19,498 nt of DNA from DATBDM01 sp036269915 (lineage in GTDB: Bacteria; Actinomycetota; Thermoleophilia; Solirubrobacterales; Solirubrobacteraceae). This document shows positions 1 through 6,208 of the stretch, in pieces (positions within the stretch are counted from its first letter, which is position 1; every line of letters begins with the position of its first letter). The stretch lies in NCBI GenBank assembly GCA_036269915.1, contig DATBDM010000183.1, forward strand, positions 1 to 19,498, written 5' to 3'. Made by a program: the position numbers and the translations under genes. The notes under the pieces were generated by a model. That model ran no database searches. It was not told the origin of the DNA and saw only the letters and a program-made list of their open reading frames with translations.

Positions 1-177
1 ACGCGGCGGCTCGGGTCCGCGCTCGCGGCGGCGATCGCCCTCGCGGCGCTCGCCGGCATCGGCGGCCTGCTCGTCTCCTACCACGCGCAGCTGGCCGCGG
101 GCGCCTCCGTCGCGCTGTGCGCGGTGGCGCTGTTCGCGGCCTCGCTGGCGGTCACTCCACGCGCAGCAGGCGGATGA
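1..177 (+). CDS. Metal ABC transporter permease, ABC-3 family (C-terminal end only)
   Basis: The open frame enters from the left edge and stops at TGA 175-177, leaving 58 residues. It is almost entirely small and hydrophobic, with two probable membrane segments. The stretch around GGLLVSYHAQLAAGASVAL matches the last conserved part of ZnuB/MntB-type permeases, where a 'GL-SY-(D/Q)LP-GA' motif precedes the final helix. In that family the protein forms the membrane channel of a Zn2+ or Mn2+ importer. The 3' end overlaps the convergent VKOR gene by 26 nt. The assignment rests on this short tail only, so the metal is unknown. The Mn-type regulator and NRAMP transporter 2 kb away make metal uptake plausible. 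Confidence 0.6.
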   Translation, partial: TRRLGSALAAAIALAALAGIGGLLVSYHAQLAAGASVALCAVALFAASLAVTPRAAGG

Positions 178-562
178 CCGAGACGATCGCCAGCAGCACC
201 ATGATCACCGCGCTGGCGGCGCACCACTGGCAGACCGCGTCGATCTTGGCCAGCTCGACGTAGGTCAGCCAGGCGCTGAAGCCGGCGCCGACGAGCGCGA
301 GCAGCGCGGCCGCCGCGCGGCCCGTGTCCTCGGGCAGCAGCAGCGAGGCGAGCAGCAGCAGGTAGCCGCCCAGGCCGAGCACGGCGACGGGGATGCCGGC
401 CAGCTCGGACCACTTCGAGGACTGCACGCGTTCGCACGATCCGCCGCCGCCGACGCAGAACGGCTTCAGGCCGGCGTAGTGGACCCAGGTGAGGTAGCCG
501 GCGATGGCCGCGCCGATCAGCGCGAGCACAGCGGTGGCCCGCCGCAGCGAGCGCTCGCTCAC
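152..562 (-). CDS. Vitamin K epoxide reductase (VKOR) family membrane protein
   Basis: A 136-aa protein with four predicted membrane segments (roughly residues 8-26, 55-76, 83-100 and 114-133). It has the bacterial VKOR cysteine pattern: a loop pair at C36 and C43, and a C111-Q-W-C114 redox motif near the last helix. Bacterial VKORs do the job of DsbB, reoxidising a DsbA-like thiol oxidase and passing electrons to quinone. The start is GTG at 562, overlapping the stop of the upstream DsbA-like gene as GTGA, so the two are very likely translationally coupled. Placement directly after a DsbA-like protein supports the disulfide-formation role. The 3' end overlaps the convergent permease gene by 26 nt. 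The length suits a single-domain VKOR without a fused thioredoxin domain. Confidence 0.9.
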   Translation of the reverse strand: MSERSLRRATAVLALIGAAIAGYLTWVHYAGLKPFCVGGGGSCERVQSSKWSELAGIPVAVLGLGGYLLLLASLLLPEDTGRAAAALLALVGAGFSAWLTYVELAKIDAVCQWCAASAVIMVLLAIVSVIRLLRVE

Positions 563-1338
563 GAGCCGGAGAGCGCGGTGTTGATCGCGGCCGACATCGA
601 CGCGCCGTCGAGCGCCTTCGGCTCGACCGGCACGAGCCTGCCGCTCTTGAGGCGCAGATAGAACGCCGGCGTGGAGTTCGAGCCCAGCTGGGAGGCGAGC
701 TTCTCGGCGGCGGCGACCTGGGGCTGGCTGCTCGGGTTCGCCGCGCCGGCGAGCGCCTTGGCCGGATCGACGCCGGCGCCGTTCGCGACGCCACGCAGGA
801 ACGTCGGCGTCACGTAGCCGGTGTTCTCCTGCTGCTGACGGCGGTAGAAGAGGTCGGAGAACTGGTAGAGCCGGTTCTCCTTGGTGGCGGCCGCGGCGGC
901 GCCGGCGGCCTTGACCGAGTCCGGCCCGAGGAACGAGCGGATGTGCAGCTGGTAGCGCAGCTTGCCGGTGCGCACGTAGTCCTTGACGACGGTGGCGAGG
1001 CCGTTGTTGGAGTACTCGCCGCAGAACGGGCACTGCAGGTCGGCGAACTCGATCAGCGTCGCGGGCGCCGAGGCCCGGCCGAGCGTGATCCCCTGCTGGG
1101 GGACGCCCTTGAACAGCGCCGTGGTGGCGGCGGTGTCCGAGCCGCCGGAGCCGCTGCCCGAGCTCGAGCTCGAGCCGCCGGAGGCGACGATCGCCACGAT
1201 GACCACGATCACCGCCACGGCGGCGATCAGGCCCAGCCGCATCAGCTGCGCGCGCCGGCGGTCGGCGCGGTGAGCCGACTCCTCGGCCGCGAGGCGCTCC
1301 GCGCGCACCCGCTCCTTCTGCTCCACCCGGGATGCCAT
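559..1338 (-). CDS. Membrane-anchored DsbA-like thiol:disulfide oxidoreductase
   Basis: A 259-aa protein. A charged cytoplasmic N-terminus (residues 1-31) is followed by one membrane helix (about 33-53), a Ser/Gly-rich linker (54-67) and a thioredoxin-fold domain. The active site is C103-P-F-C106, preceded by the usual 'IEFADLQ' strand, and a later 'STPAF' supplies the cis-proline loop. This is the architecture of actinobacterial membrane-tethered DsbA proteins, which oxidise cysteines of exported proteins. Its partner VKOR follows with a 4-nt overlap. The ATG at 1338 is the only good start before the anchor. It lies 27 nt after the O-methyltransferase stop, with no clear promoter between, so all three probably form one operon. 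No strong Shine-Dalgarno is visible. Confidence 0.92.
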   Translation of the reverse strand: MASRVEQKERVRAERLAAEESAHRADRRRAQLMRLGLIAAVAVIVVIVAIVASGGSSSSSGSGSGGSDTAATTALFKGVPQQGITLGRASAPATLIEFADLQCPFCGEYSNNGLATVVKDYVRTGKLRYQLHIRSFLGPDSVKAAGAAAAATKENRLYQFSDLFYRRQQQENTGYVTPTFLRGVANGAGVDPAKALAGAANPSSQPQVAAAEKLASQLGSNSTPAFYLRLKSGRLVPVEPKALDGASMSAAINTALSGS

Positions 1339-1365
1339 GACGCAGGCAGGGTAGAGCGCCGAGCC

Positions 1366-2034
1366 TCAAGAATCGCTCAAGAGTGCCAGCACGAAGCCGT
1401 CATGGCCCTTGGCTCCCACGGTCTGGATCGCCGTCGCCTCGACGCGCGGCTCGTCCGCAAGCCGGGCGGCGAAGCGGCGGATGCCCTCTGTGCTCGGATC
1501 GCCCGGACCCGGGTCGGCGACCGCGCCGCCGCGCACCACGTTGTCGGCCACGATCATGCCGCCGGGGCGAAGCAGCTCGAGCACGCGGTCGAGGTAGACG
1601 TCCGTCGACGCCTTGTCGGCGTCGAGGAAGGCGAGGTCGAACGGCTCGCCGGTGAGGCGGGGGAGGGTCTCGAGAGCCGGCCCGACGTGCAGCTCGACGC
1701 GATCGGCGAGCCCGGCCCGCTCGAGGTTGGCCCGCGCGACGGCGGCGTGCGCCGGGTCGCGCTCGAGGGTGACCAGCCGCCCGCCGGGCGCCAGCGCGCG
1801 GGCGAGCCAGATCGTGCTGTAGCCGGCCAGCGTCCCGAGCTCGAGGATCCGCCGCGCGCCGTGCGAGCGCGCCAGGAGCGCCAGCAGGCGGCCCTGGGAC
1901 GGGGAGACGTCGGCGGAGGGCAGCCCGGCCGCGCGAGCGTCGGCGAGCGCCGCGTCGAGCACCGGATCGTCGGGCAGCAGCCGCTGCTCCCACCACGCAT
2001 CGACGGCGCTCCAGCGGGCCAGGTCGGAGTCCAT
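1366..2034 (-). CDS. SAM-dependent O-methyltransferase (class I, CCoAOMT-like family 3)
   Basis: A 222-aa protein matching the usual length of bacterial family-3 O-methyltransferases. Visible motifs are the SAM-binding 'ILELGTLAGYSTIWLA', an acidic residue at the end of strand 2 (LVTLERD), the metal-binding/catalytic 'LAFLDADK' and the 'GGMIVADNVVRGG' loop. This family methylates catechol-like or other hydroxyl substrates using Mg2+ or another divalent metal; the substrate here is unknown. I chose ATG 2034 because it starts at the family's N-terminal region. A longer in-frame extension would run across the divergent promoter and operator. The gene is divergent from the DtxR-type regulator, and the operator palindrome lies 26-41 nt upstream of this start, so metal-responsive control is possible but unproven. 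Confidence 0.88.
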   Translation of the reverse strand: MDSDLARWSAVDAWWEQRLLPDDPVLDAALADARAAGLPSADVSPSQGRLLALLARSHGARRILELGTLAGYSTIWLARALAPGGRLVTLERDPAHAAVARANLERAGLADRVELHVGPALETLPRLTGEPFDLAFLDADKASTDVYLDRVLELLRPGGMIVADNVVRGGAVADPGPGDPSTEGIRRFAARLADEPRVEATAIQTVGAKGHDGFVLALLSDS

Positions 2035-2047
2035 CGGCGCCAGGCTA

Positions 2048-2083
2048 TTCCCACAATGGTTTTGGCATGCCATAATCTCAGTT
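2048..2083 (+). promoter_or_regulatory. Promoter of the DtxR/MntR-type regulator gene, leaderless
   Basis: The -35 candidate TTCCCA (2048-2053) is separated by 17 nt from the -10 candidate CATAAT (2071-2076), which is 5/6 to consensus. Transcription would start about seven bases downstream, at 2083-2084, exactly where the GTG start codon of the regulator lies. No Shine-Dalgarno precedes that GTG. Both facts point to a leaderless mRNA. This AT-rich patch stands out from the surrounding very GC-rich DNA. Confidence 0.6.
2060..2075. promoter_or_regulatory. Palindromic operator, probable DtxR/MntR-family site
   Basis: The sequence TTTTGGCATGCCATAA is an inverted repeat matching its own reverse complement at 14 of 16 positions. 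The perfect 10-bp core TGGCATGCCA is at 2063-2072. It overlaps the -10 box of the regulator promoter, the classic place for an autorepressor. It sits between divergent genes, with an NRAMP transporter downstream. That the encoded DtxR-type protein binds here is inferred from position and symmetry. Confidence 0.6.
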
Positions 2084-2761
2084 GTGGTCAGTACCGACTC
2101 GAGTTTCTCCCCAGCCATACAGGACTACGCGAAGGCGATCTACGCGCTCGAGCAGCGCGAGGATGGGCCGGTCAGCACGAACGCGCTCGCCGAGCGCCTC
2201 GAGGTCACGCCGGGCTCGGCGTCCGGGATGGTCCGCCGCCTGTGCGAGCTGGGGCTCGTCTCGCACGCTCCCTACCACGGGGTGCAGCTCACGGGCGCGG
2301 GGGAGCGGGTCGCGCTCGAGGTCCTGCGCCACCACCGCCTGCTCGAGCTCTACCTCGCGCAGTCGCTGGGCGTGCCGTGGGACCGGGTCCACGACGAGGC
2401 CGAGGTGCTCGAGCACGTTCTCTCGGAGGAGCTCGAGGCGCTCATCGCCGACAAGCTCGGCAACCCGACGCACGACCCGCATGGCGACCCGATCCCGACG
2501 GCCGACCTCGTGATCGAGGAGCGCGCGACCGAGCGCCTCTCCGATCAGCCCGTCGGCAGCGTCGGGCGCTTCGCGCGCGTCTCGGACGCCGACCCGGCGA
2601 TGCTCCGCTACCTCGGGGAGCGAGGAATCGCGCCCGGTGCCGACTACGAGGTCGTGGACCGCCAGCCGTTCGATGGACCCATCTTCGTGCGCTTCGGCGA
2701 GCAGGTACACGCGCTCGGCGGCACGCTGGCCGCCGCGATGCGTGTGGAGGTGGAGCGCTGA
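2084..2761 (+). CDS. DtxR/MntR-family metal-dependent transcriptional regulator
   Basis: A 225-aa protein with the full DtxR layout. An N-terminal winged helix-turn-helix (about 9-72, including 'NALAERLEVTPGSASGMVRRL') is followed by a metal-binding dimerisation domain (about 73-140, with the HH-LLE-YLA motif and later His/Glu ligands). A C-terminal FeoA/SH3-like domain spans about 155-225. Family members repress metal-uptake genes when Mn2+ or Fe2+ is bound. The downstream NRAMP gene suggests Mn2+, so MntR is the likely role, but IdeR-like iron sensing is not excluded. The start is GTG at 2084. It has no Shine-Dalgarno and coincides with the predicted transcription start, so the message is probably leaderless. 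The promoter contains a palindromic operator consistent with autoregulation. Confidence 0.93.
   Translation: MVSTDSSFSPAIQDYAKAIYALEQREDGPVSTNALAERLEVTPGSASGMVRRLCELGLVSHAPYHGVQLTGAGERVALEVLRHHRLLELYLAQSLGVPWDRVHDEAEVLEHVLSEELEALIADKLGNPTHDPHGDPIPTADLVIEERATERLSDQPVGSVGRFARVSDADPAMLRYLGERGIAPGADYEVVDRQPFDGPIFVRFGEQVHALGGTLAAAMRVEVER
2746..2760 (+). promoter_or_regulatory. Shine-Dalgarno and possible CTG start of the NRAMP gene
   Basis: A strong GGAGG (2746-2750) lies 7 nt before CTG 2758-2760. That CTG is in frame with the NRAMP gene and overlaps the regulator's stop as CTGA. This is the geometry of an ATGA-type coupled start but with CTG. The alternative ATG at 2818 has no Shine-Dalgarno at workable spacing; only GGGG directly abutting it. 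Starting at CTG would add 20 residues. Confidence 0.45.
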
Positions 2762-2817
2762 CTCCGCCCCCCGACACCCAGACCGGCGCGATCGCCGCGC
2801 CGATCTCGACGCCGGGG

Positions 2818-4068
2818 ATGCTGCGCGAGGACTCACCGCTTGCCGCGGCGCGCCGCAAGGGCCGCTTCCGGGGCGGCATCGCGCTGCTCGGGCCGGCGTT
2901 CGTCGCCGCGGTCGCCTACGTGGATCCGGGCAACTTCGCCACGAACATCGCCGGCGGAGCCAAGTACGGCTACCTGCTGCTGTGGGTGATCGTCAGCGCG
3001 AACCTGATGGCGATGCTCGTGCAGTACCTGTCGGCGAAGACCGGCATCGCCACGGGCCTGAGCCTCCCCGAGCTCTGCCGCGCGCACTTCCGCAAACCGG
3101 TCACGATCGGCCTGTGGCTGCAGGCGGAGGCGATCGCCATCGCCACCGACCTCGCCGAGTTCGTCGGCGCGGCGATCGCGCTCAACCTGCTGTTCAACGT
3201 CCCGCCGTTCGCCGCGGGCCTGATCACCGCGGTCGTCGCCTTCGCGATCCTCGCGCTGCAGACGCGCGGCCACCGCTCCTTCGAGCTGGCGATCACCGGC
3301 TTCCTCGGGATCGTCCTGCTCGGCTTCCTCTACGACGTCACCCACGTCGACATCGACCGGGGCGAGCTCGCCGCAGGCCTCGTGCCGCACTTCTCGGGCA
3401 CCGACAGCCTGCTGCTCGCCGTGGGCATCCTCGGCGCGACGGTCATGCCGCACGTCGTCTACCTGCACTCGGCGCTGACGTCCGCGCGCTACAGCCCCAA
3501 GGACGCCGGCGAGCGCCGCAAGCTCCTCAACTACCAGCGCATCGACGTGGTGCTGGCGATGGGCATGGCCGGGATCATCAACGCGGCGATGCTGATCGTC
3601 GCGGCCGCGCTCTTCCACGACTCGGGACGGACCGGCGTCGACTCGATCCACGGCGCGCACGCGGGCCTGGAGGCGATGCTCGGAGGTGGCGCGGCGCTGG
3701 CGTTCGCCGTCGCGCTGCTGGCCTCGGGCCTGTCGAGCTCGAGCGTCGGCACGTTCGCCGGCCAGGTGGTCATGCAGGGCTTCATCGCCCGCCGCATCCC
3801 GCTCTTCGTGCGCCGGGGGATCACGATGGCCCCGTCGCTGGTCGTGCTCGGGCTCGGCCTCGACCCGTCGGTCACGCTCGTGATCTCGCAGGTCGTGCTC
3901 TCGTTCGGCATCCCGTTCGCCCTCGTGCCGATGATCCTGCTCACGCGCCGTCGCGACGTGATGAAGGACCTCGTCAACCGCCGCGCCACGACGGTGCTGG
4001 CCAGCATCGTCGCGACGGTGATCATCGCCCTGAACCTGTTCCTGCTCCAGCAGACGTTCCTCGGCTGA
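2818..4068 (+). CDS. mntH: NRAMP family Mn2+/divalent metal:H+ symporter
   Basis: A polytopic membrane protein of 416 aa from this ATG, with about 11 predicted helices. The two signature metal-binding motifs of NRAMP transporters are present: D36-P-G-N39 in helix 1 (DPGNFATNIAGG) and M210-P-H212 in helix 6 (MPHVVYLHS). The Met of MPH favours Mn2+/Fe2+ over Mg2+. It imports the metal with protons across the cytoplasmic membrane. It follows the DtxR/MntR-type regulator and is probably cotranscribed with it, giving a self-contained Mn-uptake control unit. The start is uncertain: a CTG at 2758 overlapping the regulator stop has a far better ribosome-binding site, giving 436 aa. The extra residues would be a Pro/Thr-rich cytoplasmic tail. 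Confidence 0.93.
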   Translation: MLREDSPLAAARRKGRFRGGIALLGPAFVAAVAYVDPGNFATNIAGGAKYGYLLLWVIVSANLMAMLVQYLSAKTGIATGLSLPELCRAHFRKPVTIGLWLQAEAIAIATDLAEFVGAAIALNLLFNVPPFAAGLITAVVAFAILALQTRGHRSFELAITGFLGIVLLGFLYDVTHVDIDRGELAAGLVPHFSGTDSLLLAVGILGATVMPHVVYLHSALTSARYSPKDAGERRKLLNYQRIDVVLAMGMAGIINAAMLIVAAALFHDSGRTGVDSIHGAHAGLEAMLGGGAALAFAVALLASGLSSSSVGTFAGQVVMQGFIARRIPLFVRRGITMAPSLVVLGLGLDPSVTLVISQVVLSFGIPFALVPMILLTRRRDVMKDLVNRRATTVLASIVATVIIALNLFLLQQTFLG

Positions 4069-4085
4069 CGCTCGACGCCCGCCGG

Positions 4086-4122
4086 TTGACTTTTCCCCTG
4101 CTCGCCGGGACGATCGCTGGCG
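4086..4122 (+). promoter_or_regulatory. Probable promoter of the LppP/LprE-like gene, near-leaderless
   Basis: TTGACT (4086-4091, 5/6 to the -35 consensus) is separated by exactly 17 nt from GACGAT (4109-4114), a weaker -10 that keeps the key A2 and T6. The start site would fall around 4121-4122, right at the ATG at 4123. No Shine-Dalgarno is present. A leaderless message is therefore likely. Confidence 0.45.
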
Positions 4123-4758
4123 ATGAGCGCGTGGCCCCCTCCGGCGCACCCGCACGGCCGCGGGCCGGTGCGCATCCGCTGGCCACGGCGCATCGCCGGG
4201 GTGCTTGCGACCGTGGCGCTGTTCGCGGTGGCGATCGCGATGGCCGAGATGATCATGCCCGACGGCGACTCGCAGAGCACGCTGACCGTCCCGCCGCCGG
4301 TCGCCGCCAAGCCCAAGGCCAAGACGAGCGGCGCGACCGCGACGCCGAGCAAGCCGCCACCGCTGACCGCCGCGCAGAAGCAGGCCCGCAGCGATGCGGT
4401 GGCCACGCTGCGCAGCCAGGGCTACGAGCCGGTCTCGGCCAAGGCGTACAACCCGCGCCACGCGCTGCGGGTGCTGATCGGCTACCGGACCGGTGACACG
4501 ACGGGCCCGCGGCGCGCGTTCTTCTTCCGTTCCAGCGGCTTCGTCGGCACGGACTCCTCGCTGCCGAGCACCAGCCTGAAGGTCGCCGGCTCGGGATCGC
4601 GCTGGGTGACCCTCTCCTACGGCATCTACGCCACGGGCGATCAGCCGTCGAGCCCCAGCGGCGGCCACGTCAAGGTCCGCTTCGCCTACAGCGGCGGCGC
4701 CCTGGCGCCGGTCGGCGGGACCGTCCCGCAGAGCTGGGAACGCGTCCTCTCCGGATAA
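4123..4758 (+). CDS. LppP/LprE-like protein with N-terminal membrane anchor
   Basis: A 211-aa protein with a Pro/Arg-rich cytoplasmic tip, one membrane helix (about 24-45), a Pro/Ala/Lys linker (about 55-85) and an extracytoplasmic domain (about 90-205). That domain resembles the LppP/LprE lipoprotein family of actinobacteria. The signs are 'GYEPVSAKAYNP', 'LRVLIGYRTG', the 'RAFFF' strand, 'GTD' and the 'GGHVKVRFAYSGG' end. The family is best known from mycobacteria and its molecular function is not established. Unlike true lipoproteins, this one has no lipobox cysteine, so it should stay anchored through the helix. It sits 13 nt before the SRAP gene and may be cotranscribed with it, although their jobs look unrelated. 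Confidence 0.72.
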   Translation: MSAWPPPAHPHGRGPVRIRWPRRIAGVLATVALFAVAIAMAEMIMPDGDSQSTLTVPPPVAAKPKAKTSGATATPSKPPPLTAAQKQARSDAVATLRSQGYEPVSAKAYNPRHALRVLIGYRTGDTTGPRRAFFFRSSGFVGTDSSLPSTSLKVAGSGSRWVTLSYGIYATGDQPSSPSGGHVKVRFAYSGGALAPVGGTVPQSWERVLSG

Positions 4759-4771
4759 CCTCGGTACGGCC

Positions 4772-5500
4772 GTGTGCGGTCGCTACACCATCACCACGAA
4801 CGTCGGCAGGACGATCACCGACCGCTTCGGCGTGGCCGGCGACGGGCCGGTTCCCGAGACGCTGCACCGCTTCAACGTCTGCCCGACCGAGCCGATCGCG
4901 ATCGTGGCGGGGGAGGACGGCTCGCGGCGCGTGCGGACGGTCCGCTGGGGGCTCGTCCCGCCGTGGGCGCGCGCGCTCGGCAAGGGCTTCGAGCCGATCA
5001 ACGCGCGCAGCGAGACCGCGGCGACCAAGTCCCCGTTCGCGGCGCTGATGGAGCGCGCCGACCGCCGCTGCCTGGTGATCGCCGACGGCTGGTACGAGTG
5101 GCTGCGCTCTGAGCGCAAGCGAAGCAGCGAGCCGCGCATCCCGTTCCGCTACACGGTCGACGGCGGCGCGCCGTTCGCCTTCGCGGGTCTGTGGGACGCG
5201 CGCCGCGTCGCGGGCGAGCGCGTCGACTCCGCGACGATCCTGACCACGAGCGCCAACGCGGTCTGCGCGCCGGTCCACGACCGCATGCCGTGCGTGCTCG
5301 CCGGCCCCGAGGAGGAGGCCGCGTGGCTGAGCGGCGAGCTCGACGCCGCCGCGCTGGGCGAGCTGCTGGTGCCGCTGGACGCCGCCCGCTGCGACGCGCT
5401 GCCCGCCAATCCGGCGGTCAACAAGGCCGGCGTCGAGGGACCGGAGCTGCTCGCCGCCCCTACGGCCCGGCCGGCGGCGCAGCTCGAGCTGGGGCTGTGA
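4772..5500 (+). CDS. SRAP family protein (YedK/HMCES-like abasic-site crosslinking protein)
   Basis: A 242-aa protein beginning Met-Cys-Gly-Arg-Tyr. In this family the Met is removed, and Cys2 forms a thiazolidine crosslink with abasic sites in single-stranded DNA to protect them. The other active-site residues are visible: N77 in 'INARSE', E109 in 'GWYEW' and H169 in 'PVHDRMP'. 'RWGLVPPWA' is also conserved. The start must be the GTG at 4772, since it places Cys at position 2. Length is normal for the family. A shallow tail (about 225-242) ends LELGL. The gene begins 13 nt after its upstream neighbour, and its last 41 nt overlap the convergent glutamine amidotransferase gene. Confidence 0.93.
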   Translation: MCGRYTITTNVGRTITDRFGVAGDGPVPETLHRFNVCPTEPIAIVAGEDGSRRVRTVRWGLVPPWARALGKGFEPINARSETAATKSPFAALMERADRRCLVIADGWYEWLRSERKRSSEPRIPFRYTVDGGAPFAFAGLWDARRVAGERVDSATILTTSANAVCAPVHDRMPCVLAGPEEEAAWLSGELDAAALGELLVPLDAARCDALPANPAVNKAGVEGPELLAAPTARPAAQLELGL

Positions 5501-6188
5501 CGCGCCCGGCGGCCGCCCGCCACGCGTCGAAGAGCGTGCGGCCGAGCTCGTTCCACGCGGCGAGGCGCTCGGGCAGGCCGCTCCGCACCGTCGCCGCGTA
5601 GTCCTGCGCGACGGCGTCGGGATCGCTGGCGGCGTCGGCGATCCAGGCCTCGAGGATGTCGTCGGTCACCTCGGGGTGGAACTGCACGCCCCAGGCGGCG
5701 CCGAGCTTGAACGCCTGCGGGCAGACGGGGCTGCGGGCGAGCTCGACCGCGCCGGCCGGCAGCGCGAACGCCCAGGAGTGCCACTGGTAGGCGGTGAAGC
5801 GCTCCGGCAGCGCGCCGAGCACGGGATCGCCGGCGCCGGCCGCGGTGCGCTCGACCTCGAACCAGCCGATCTCGGGACGCTCGGCCCGCCGGACCTCCGC
5901 GCCCGCCGCCGCGGCGAGCAGCTGGGAGCCGAGGCAGACGCCGAGCACCGGCGTGCCGTCCTCGAGCGCGTCGCGGAGCAGCGCGATCTCGTCGTGTAGC
6001 CACGGCAGCCGGTCGGCGTCGGCGACGTTCATCCCGCCGCCGAAGATCGCGATCGCGTCAACGCCGGCAGGTCGCTCGGCGCCGTCCGCCGCCCGCCACT
6101 CGAGCAGCTCGTCGCCGGCCTTCGCGGCCCGCTCGCGCAGCAGCCCGGAATGGCCGCCACCGGGGTGCAGGACGCTGAGGATCCGCAT
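5460..6188 (-). CDS. Class I glutamine amidotransferase-like protein
   Basis: A 242-aa protein with the class I GATase triad: nucleophile C85 in 'LGVCLGSQLLA', and H171 and E173 in 'VQFHPEV'. The oxyanion-type 'FGGGMNVAD' is near residues 49-57. It is a free-standing domain, like the GMP-synthase-related hydrolases that act on gamma-glutamyl compounds or supply ammonia to a partner. No partner synthetase is adjacent, so the substrate cannot be read from context. The ATG at 6188 lies only 20 nt from the divergent antiporter start. The C-terminal Ala/Pro-rich tail overlaps the convergent SRAP gene by 41 nt. Confidence 0.88.
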   Translation of the reverse strand: MRILSVLHPGGGHSGLLRERAAKAGDELLEWRAADGAERPAGVDAIAIFGGGMNVADADRLPWLHDEIALLRDALEDGTPVLGVCLGSQLLAAAAGAEVRRAERPEIGWFEVERTAAGAGDPVLGALPERFTAYQWHSWAFALPAGAVELARSPVCPQAFKLGAAWGVQFHPEVTDDILEAWIADAASDPDAVAQDYAATVRSGLPERLAAWNELGRTLFDAWRAAAGRVTAPARAAPPAGP

Positions 6189-6208
6189 CGGCCGCGCAGT
6201 CTGGCAGG

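Noticed and set aside
943..2757. Upstream in-frame extension of the NRAMP frame (open for over 1800 nt)
   Set aside because: It runs antisense to DsbA and the O-methyltransferase and out of frame through the DtxR-type gene. It is Arg/Gly/Ala-rich with no motif. Only the part from 2758 or 2818 is the transporter.
2833..4668. 611-codon minus-strand frame
   Set aside because: It is the antisense shadow of the NRAMP and LppP-like genes. Its composition is highly charged and biased, with no family motif.
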